Shown: piece by piece, positions 57,391-64,000 of the stretch | Position numbering within the stretch: position 1 is the first letter of the stretch | How the letters are laid out: each line of letters opens with the position of its first letter | Origin: Primula veris | Taxonomy: Eukaryota > Streptophyta > Magnoliopsida > Ericales > Primulaceae | Reading direction: 5' to 3' | Assembly: GCA_963682055.1 (NCBI GenBank) | Contig: OY821741.1 | Span: 2,797,501-2,861,500 of the forward strand | Length of the DNA: 64,000 nucleotides | Position numbers and translations under genes: made by a program | The notes under the pieces: generated by a model | The model's database searches: none | What the model saw: the letters and a program-made list of their open reading frames with translations, nothing else | What the model was told of the DNA's origin: nothing

Positions 57391-59244
57391 CAACATTCTG
57401 GCCGTAGTTTCCCAAGTTTTATTTTCTTTGAAGAGTAAATGAATCGTATATTGATAAGTGGAGAGTTTCCCAAGTTATCAAATATCTTTTTGGGTTCTAT
57501 TGTGTATTTAAGAATAATCTATATGTCTTTGTTATACATTGTAATCTGAAGTTATGATTTTTCAATATTCGTTATGTTTCCCAACAAGCAGTAATTTATT
57601 CAGTGACCTCTTCAACTGTTTCAGTTTACTGCTCGTTAACGTGGAAGTTTTTCCTTTTTGTTTTTTATTGGAAAAAAAATAGAGATATCCATTTTGATTC
57701 TCAGAGTACTTTTTCTCACTTTTTATTATTGAGAAAAAAAAAGATTTATTCGTTTTGATCCCTACCCTTTAAGTTTCCCCTTTAGTTAACAAGTCTCTAA
57801 TATGCAATATCTCATCATTTTCCTTTGTTGCTAATTAATTAAATGTCTCCTTAATCATATTTCGTCACTTGGAGTTCATATGAAATTAGTTAACAAAATG
57901 TGAATAAAGAGTACCTTAGAATAAAGAATACTTTAGAATATTGAGGAATTTGCTTTTGGTGTTGCTTTTGGTGTTTTGATGATATAATAATACTAATAGT
58001 TATGTGAGACTTCATGTAGTGAGACTTCTTTATCAAAATTAAGTCACAACTTTTTTACCATAAACGTATGAATTATGTGAGCGCACGACATTTTATAAAT
58101 TTCTCTCTCAGCCGTTCGACTCTCTCACCGAGGAAGACAAACACGACAACCCTGACAAAATTGATCAAGATCACCAGATCCCACTGTAAAAAGAAAAACA
58201 CCATTGCCTCTGTCGTTAGCTCCCAACCCCGTAAAATATATATATTGTCATACTAAGTATAATTTTGCTTTGTAAGTATATTTAAGCAAGTCAAAATTAA
58301 TATTTATGGGTGGTTATTTGTGATAGCAATGTTCTTATATAGTGAAATATAGTATTTTGAATCTTTTAAAAGTACTAGTAAACAACGATTATGACGACAT
58401 AAATGACTCACTTCCATGGACGAATCCAGGAATGGCTTATGCGGGTGCTAAAATTCTTATTAACCAATAAATTATGTGAAATAAAATAATAAGAGGTGCT
58501 AAATCATCGTCTTTAACATACTTTAATGAAAATTTTAAAAATTAATTTTTTTTTTTAAATTATGTGAATGCAATCGTCCCGATGGATTGCACTTAGTTCC
58601 GTGTACACTTGGCAATGAAAAGTATTGAACTCATTGAAACCAGTCACACTGGTTTGTTAGTGCTTTGTTAGAGTTAGTTCCGATGTATGATTATTGATCT
58701 AATTAACTAGGATCAATGACTAATATATATAAAGCATACACAACTTATGTGAGAACAAATCTAATTTTCAACTAATTATATCAAATTCAGCTTTAATTAA
58801 CCTCGTTTCCTCGATCAGTAGTGTTTTTTGCTAAACTTGAATTAACATTATATCATTGTAAATTGATAAGTTTTCTAATGAAGATACACTTATCACTGCA
58901 AAATCAATAAACGTATGTAATTATAATTGGCCATGGCCGTGGTATGCCTAAATGAACATATATCTGTTTTCCGATCAGAGTATACTATAAGTGTTGGTCC
59001 ATCGGTACATATAACCGATACGACTAGTAATTTGTTTAAGTTAAGAAGGACCGATCCGCTAAATTTTTAGATAACAACTAAAATAGAAGACAACATCTTA
59101 AAAAAAATAAAGCTCAACAAACAAGTGAATTAATAAACTTTCATGCCAACAATAAGCACAACAAGAGGGACTGCTTTACTTATACTGACTCTGATTTATT
59201 TATTTTAATACATAATTGGTCATACATATATTACACGTATAATG

Positions 59245-60225
59245 ACAAATCATAAAAAATCATTAAAAAATGAAAAAAATTCACAAAATTATAAAAAAAA
59301 ATCACAAAAATCACAAAAAAAATAGTTTTATTGAATTTTATGCACTTTCGACTGAACCAGATGCACTTTCGACTGAACCAGATGCACTTTTAGCTGAACT
59401 ATATGCACTTTCAGCTGAACCAGATACACTTTTAGTTGAAGTAGATGCATGTTTTACAGAACGATATGCACTTTTATTGAACTAGATGCACTTTTGTCTG
59501 AACCATATGCACTTTCAGCTGAACCAGATACACTTTTAGTTGAATCATTTGCAATTTCAGCTGAACCATATGCACTTTCAGTTGTACCAGATGCACTTTT
59601 AGTTGAATCAGATGCATTTTTAACAGAACTATATGCACTATCGACTGTACTATATTCATTTTCGACTACACTATATGCATTTTTGACTTAACTATATGTA
59701 TTTTTCACTAAATTAGATACACTTTAAACTGAACCAGATGTACTTTCAGCTGAATCAGATGCACTTTTAGCTGAACTATATGCATACTCACTTTTATTGA
59801 ACTATGTTTACTTTCGACTGAATTATATGCACTTTCAACGGAACTAGATGTACTTTCAGCTGAATTGAATGCAATTTCGACTCAAATTTATGCATTTTTG
59901 ACTAACTATATACACTTTCGACTGAACTATATGCACTTTTATTGAACTATATACGTTTTTGACTGAATTATATGTATTTTTGACTGAACTAGATGCACTT
60001 TCAGCTCATTTAAATTAAAAAAAAAGCACATTTATCATGGAAAAACCATTTTTTTGTATAAAAAAAATCACTTTTCGATATAAAAAGTGTTATATTGACA
60101 AAAAAAAATATATATATATTTTTTGTAATTTTTTAAAAAGTTTATGATTTTTTCATTTTTTTATAATTTTTTTTTTTGTGATTTTTTTCATTTTTTTATA
60201 ATTTTTTAAATTTTTTCCATTTCAA
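59245..60225. repeat. 21-bp minisatellite in an inverted-repeat AT-rich frame (unit 3)
   Basis: Same structure as units 1 and 2. The repeat core runs from about 59341 to 60008. Confidence 0.8.
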
Positions 60226-60420
60226 ACTTCACAATTTAAAATAGTGGTTGTTATAATAAAAAAGAGGCATTATAATAAAAACTTCACAACAAGCCCACAT
60301 TATAACGTTGGTCTGGTTTTACAACAAAAATATATTTCTCATAAAAAAGAGGCATTATTATAATCAACTTGAACATACAAATAACAATACGACAAAGGCA
60401 GGTAGATCAAATATGGAGAT

Positions 60421-62401
60421 TTAGTCATCACTATGAACAAGTAATATATTGAAAGACTCCTTTCCTAGTTTTTTTGAGCTCGAGATGTGAGTCTGGAGGT
60501 CATCGTCGCAAGCTATCAAAATAAATTCATCTTGTGGATTTGGATAGTGCACAGTATAAGATTTCTTCAGCCGCTTTGCCACTTGCTGATGAAGTTCATC
60601 GATTCCTGAGGACTCATAGAGCTTGAATTCTATGTATTTTTTATCTCCGTAATTGGCCTTTACCGTCACGTCACTGGGTTACGCCTCTGTCTAGGCCATT
60701 TTTTTATATCCGTACCGCCTACAGTAGCGCTTAAGCGTAGATCTAGAAACTACAAAACGTAACCAAACAAATTATGTAAAGAATAAAATTAAAAAAGGCC
60801 CCTTTCAGAAGGACTTTTCGAAGTTAATGAACTTGATAAAGGATGTAAAAGTTCATGAATCATGAGCATACCACCAATTGCAATTGCAGCCTCGTTGAGT
60901 GGTTTCCCAAATTGTTTCTCTAAATCTAGTTTGGAAATTGCTAATCTACCATTTCCATGAGTCGATTGCAGTAAATCAACATAATTTGTGTCCATCTCGG
61001 CTTCGTTAGTTCTGGGGTTCTCCAAGCAGATTTCATTAAGTACTATTAAAGTTGTGCCCGTAAATGTATCAATATTTTCTTCAGGTTTTGTCTCAGGAGC
61101 CAAGTGTTCTTTTTCCAAAATAGCTTGTGGAAACGTTGATGAGTTAACGAGGCATTCTTTAAAACTATGGTAACAGATTTGCAGATTTAGATCATCACCG
61201 AAGATGTCATGGTTTTTCGAAGACATTTCCATTATATAGGAACAATGTTGTTCACAAATATTTCCACTTTCTGTTGCGGAGATGATAATGGGTTGGTTCT
61301 CAGTGGTGAGGAAAACTTTGGAATCAATTTCAACGGCTTTCCATAATTGAATCAAGCACGAGTGCGGGATTAAGTCTTTATTAGACAAGTTTGTTATGAT
61401 GCTCCCCCAATCTGTATGTTGGCTCATAACCATTAATCATCTACATATAGAATTTAAGGCACAACAGGAAGAGAAAAGTGGAAAATCTAATGATTAAACC
61501 CAAATTTGTGAATCGACCTGAAATTGCTTCTTCTTTTTTTTAACAAAATTTTGTATTGTTTTAATTTACTGCAGATTTTCAGTTAGAATCATATTGTCCC
61601 CGAAGCTTCGATGAGCCTCTATCTGTTACTAATCCATACAATCAATTAAGCCAGTTTTCTAAACTTCATACTAGGTGCTCAGTAATCAGAGTACCATAAA
61701 ATGAGCAAGCACTAAACTTGTTCACATATATGTCTATGTATATAATTGATTCTTATTATTTGGCTAATGAGCTGCAGCTGAAGTACTGTAGTATGCAAAC
61801 TTAAACTAAAATATGAAGTAGAAAAATAAGCTATTTTGAACTTTTTTTCAAGACGAAATTACCAAGTTACTCCCCAGATGACCTTAATCTAACAATCTAT
61901 CTATGCCTTCCGATTTGCACGGGAATAAAGCTAAGACCTTCATAGATAAGAATGATGTACTTTGATGGAAGAATTTAATACTATCACCAGTTGTAGTTAT
62001 TTCCTAATACATTCATTCAAAAGAAAATTGATCACACTGATTCAAAGAAAGGGAAAAAGATAAAGACACGGAGGCGAAGAAGAGATTTTAGGATCACCTT
62101 GGTCGTGTTGTTCATGACCGGAGGTCCAAAAAATACGGCCCACGAAATGCCCATCTCGCTGAATATCAAGATATTGCAGATTCCTTTTCTTAACATATTC
62201 TCGAAAACTCTCGGGAAAATGATCTTCATACTTATCATCATAAAGAATATACCAATTTTCATCAATGGGACTCCAAATATCAGCAATACCTGGAGAAAAT
62301 GCCTCGGGAATTGTCAAATATTCAGGTAAAAAATCTTCAAGATCATTGTTAAGATCTCCAAAAAAACTATCACCATTAACTTTAAAAAATGCATTCATCA
62401 T
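60421..62401 (-). pseudogene. NLP-A, NLP gene with broken RWP-RK (unit 3)
   Basis: Exons 62098-62401, 60872-61411 and 60421-60749. It has the same A7 break (T7 at 60699-60705), the same 5-bp duplication and the same clean PB1 ORF as unit 2, with about one base change seen in exon 2 (61265). Confidence 0.75.
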
Positions 62402-64000
62402 CCTTGCTTAAACAAGAAATTTTATAAATTGTAAAGGAAAAATTCGGAGCTGATTTTCAAAAACTAGAGAGTTTAAACAAATCAAAGGGCTCAGCACAAA
62501 AGCAACTTCAATGGTGTTTGGGGTTTAAAAGGATCAGAAATGAGTGGATATAGAATAATAGAGGTAAGAAAAGGACATGTTGTTGACTTTTTGAACCGTT
62601 TACTAGTTCTCTTGAACCCTTTTTGAACCTTTTAGTTTTTTTCTTTAAGTTATGGGCCTTATTCTTTGGAAAATGCTGTGAAATTGTTAAATTGGAGCTG
62701 GTCCAATTTGTGATCTATTTAATATGAGCCATTCTACTTATATATTATCATTTCTTTCAGGACATTTACCGTATGTGCTTTCTGTAACACTTTTTTTTTC
62801 TTTTTTTGAAAAGTTTGTAACGCTTCTCTTGCAAAGAGAAATTATATATAACCATACATTTTTCACTTGCAAAGAGAAATTACAACTAACACACAAGTTA
62901 CTAGTTAAACGGATCATATTTGCAGAAGCCAGGAAGCCAATAATACCTCCATTCCCGTACAGGATAAAGAAAAGCAACCTCGAAAACATAGAGAAATGAA
63001 ACTAATGTTGGTCAATTGCAATAAGATATAGAGGAAAAGCAGTATTGACCAGTGTAATGAAAACTAGGAGATTTCAATAATTTTCGCTGATGGGAGCAAA
63101 ATATTCTTAAAAGAATATTTTGCTCCTGAATATTAACTGTTGTTTTGCTCCTGCCTGATATTAGGGCTGAGGCTAAAGAGCTTCTTCTACAATTTCGTGA
63201 CAGTAAATTACGATAATTTATACTGTATAATTTACCACCATTAAGATGTTGCCTCTGAAACTCTTAAATTAAAAGTATCCCAGTATAGTGATTAGTGTAT
63301 TACAAAAGTGACGCGTTTTTTTTTAAAGTAATCTGGTTTTAAATTTTAATCAGTCCCTGTGTTGTAAGTTATTGTTTCTTAAGTTCTTAACGTACTCTTA
63401 AACTCAAGCATTAGATGCAAATCCAAAAAAACATATTATGAACAATTTATCTGACAAATAGATATAGCCAACAATCCGAGATCCTTTAGATAAAATATCA
63501 GAATCTTGCCTCAATCCAAGTTAACATAATCACCAGGTCATGCCCGACTTTGCTATTGATGAACTGCTAAATATATTACATTTAGTAAACACACAACTAC
63601 ACACAGGAAAGTTAATGTTTAGATTCTGGACTTATCAGAGAAAACTCGATTTTTGTGTAATTTTTTAGTCATTGGTATATATCGATATAGCATCTTCGAC
63701 ATATATCATTGATCAGTTTCTTGTGCCATGGGTACTCTTTATTACTTAATTCATTTGTATTATTTCCAAATTCTAAACATTGTTTAAAACCAATTTAGAA
63801 TTCTTATAAATGCCTTTTAACACCAAGACAGCTGCTTTAAGTTGTGGTGTTTCATGTTAGGGATTGAGTTGTGTCAAAACAAAGTCACTAAAACATCTAT
63901 CTGGTTCAGTATAATATGATCACTGGTTTTCTTAGAGAACCTTGCAAGTCAAGGTTTGTGGTTTTAGAAATTTATGTTGCTAAGGCTTTTGCTTATACAC
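62402..64000. other. Intergenic DNA after NLP-A (unit 3)
   Basis: Matches 19085-20680. No supported gene. It contains the perfect palindrome at 63094-63127. The PB1 remnant, NLP-B and NLP-C of this unit would lie beyond the window. Confidence 0.6.
63094..63127. repeat. Perfect 16-bp-arm palindrome (unit 3 only)
   Basis: Left arm GGAGCAAAATATTCTT, two central A, right arm its exact complement ending GCTCC. Units 1 and 2 have AA in place of GC in the left arm, so their palindromes are imperfect. Confidence 0.9.

Larger units (their letters stand above)
31014..57779. repeat. Tandem array unit 2 (16.56 kb plus a 10.2-kb insertion)
   Basis: Matches unit 1 before and after the Sirevirus element and matches unit 3 at a step of 26765-26766. 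Units 2 and 3 share small indels that unit 1 lacks, so they are the most recent pair. Confidence 0.9.
57780..64000. repeat. Tandem array unit 3, cut by the window end
   Basis: Follows unit 2 at a step of 26765 up to the insertion site, then 16558 from the post-insertion part of unit 2. It lacks the Sirevirus insertion (intact TTTAAAAGGATCAG at 62524). Confidence 0.9.

Noticed and set aside
1..64000. tRNA, rRNA or organelle-derived genes
   Set aside because: None was recognised by eye. A dedicated tRNA scan could not be run.

Overview
The window is nuclear DNA of a flowering plant, most likely a eudicot. The evidence is AT-rich DNA with intron-bearing genes of the plant-specific NIN-like protein (NLP) family, plant Ty1/copia and Ty3/gypsy retrotransposon remains, a LINE fragment and a Stowaway-type MITE. 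The species cannot be named from the sequence. All functional calls come from motif reading; no database search was run.

Layout. 1-7.3 kb is a partial, rearranged copy ('copy 0') of the flank of the main repeat. It is interrupted at about 1.3-6.0 kb by the 3' part of a Ty3/gypsy element. That part holds five small antisense coiled-coil genes, each with its own TATA box, followed by a 3' LTR. A broken membrane-protein gene follows at 6.4-7.0 kb. 7.5-13.9 kb is a heavily decayed Ty1/copia element arranged as RNase H end - 3'UTR - one LTR - PBS - gag - integrase - reverse transcriptase. It carries a scattered series of small hairpins with differing arms and a near-constant 8-nt loop.

From about 14.4 kb to the end the window is a tandem array with a period of about 16.56 kb: unit 1 at 14.4-31.0 kb, unit 2 at 31.0-57.8 kb and unit 3 from 57.8 kb, cut by the window end. 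Unit 2 is longer because a 10.2-kb Sirevirus-like copia element with apparently identical LTRs sits in it (35768-45969). Each full unit carries, in order: a 21-bp minisatellite in an inverted-repeat AT-rich frame; NLP-A (minus, RWP-RK signature out of frame); a PB1-exon remnant (plus, frameshifted); a Stowaway MITE; NLP-B (minus, GAF-like region joined directly to PB1 with no RWP-RK); a 183-aa membrane-protein ORF (minus); a LINE fragment; a DNA-transposon accessory-gene fragment; and NLP-C (plus, five exons, about 698 aa, with GAF-like region, RWP-RK and PB1).

How the genes may work together (inference). Only NLP-C keeps a complete RWP-RK DNA-binding domain. NLP-B keeps the regulatory half and the PB1 interaction domain without the DNA-binding domain. 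NLP-A has a DNA-binding domain broken at its signature motif. In known NLPs the PB1 domain mediates NLP-NLP association. An array pairing a DNA-binding NLP with RWP-less PB1 paralogs could therefore supply both an activator and its competitors. Alternatively it is simply a decaying tandem cluster.
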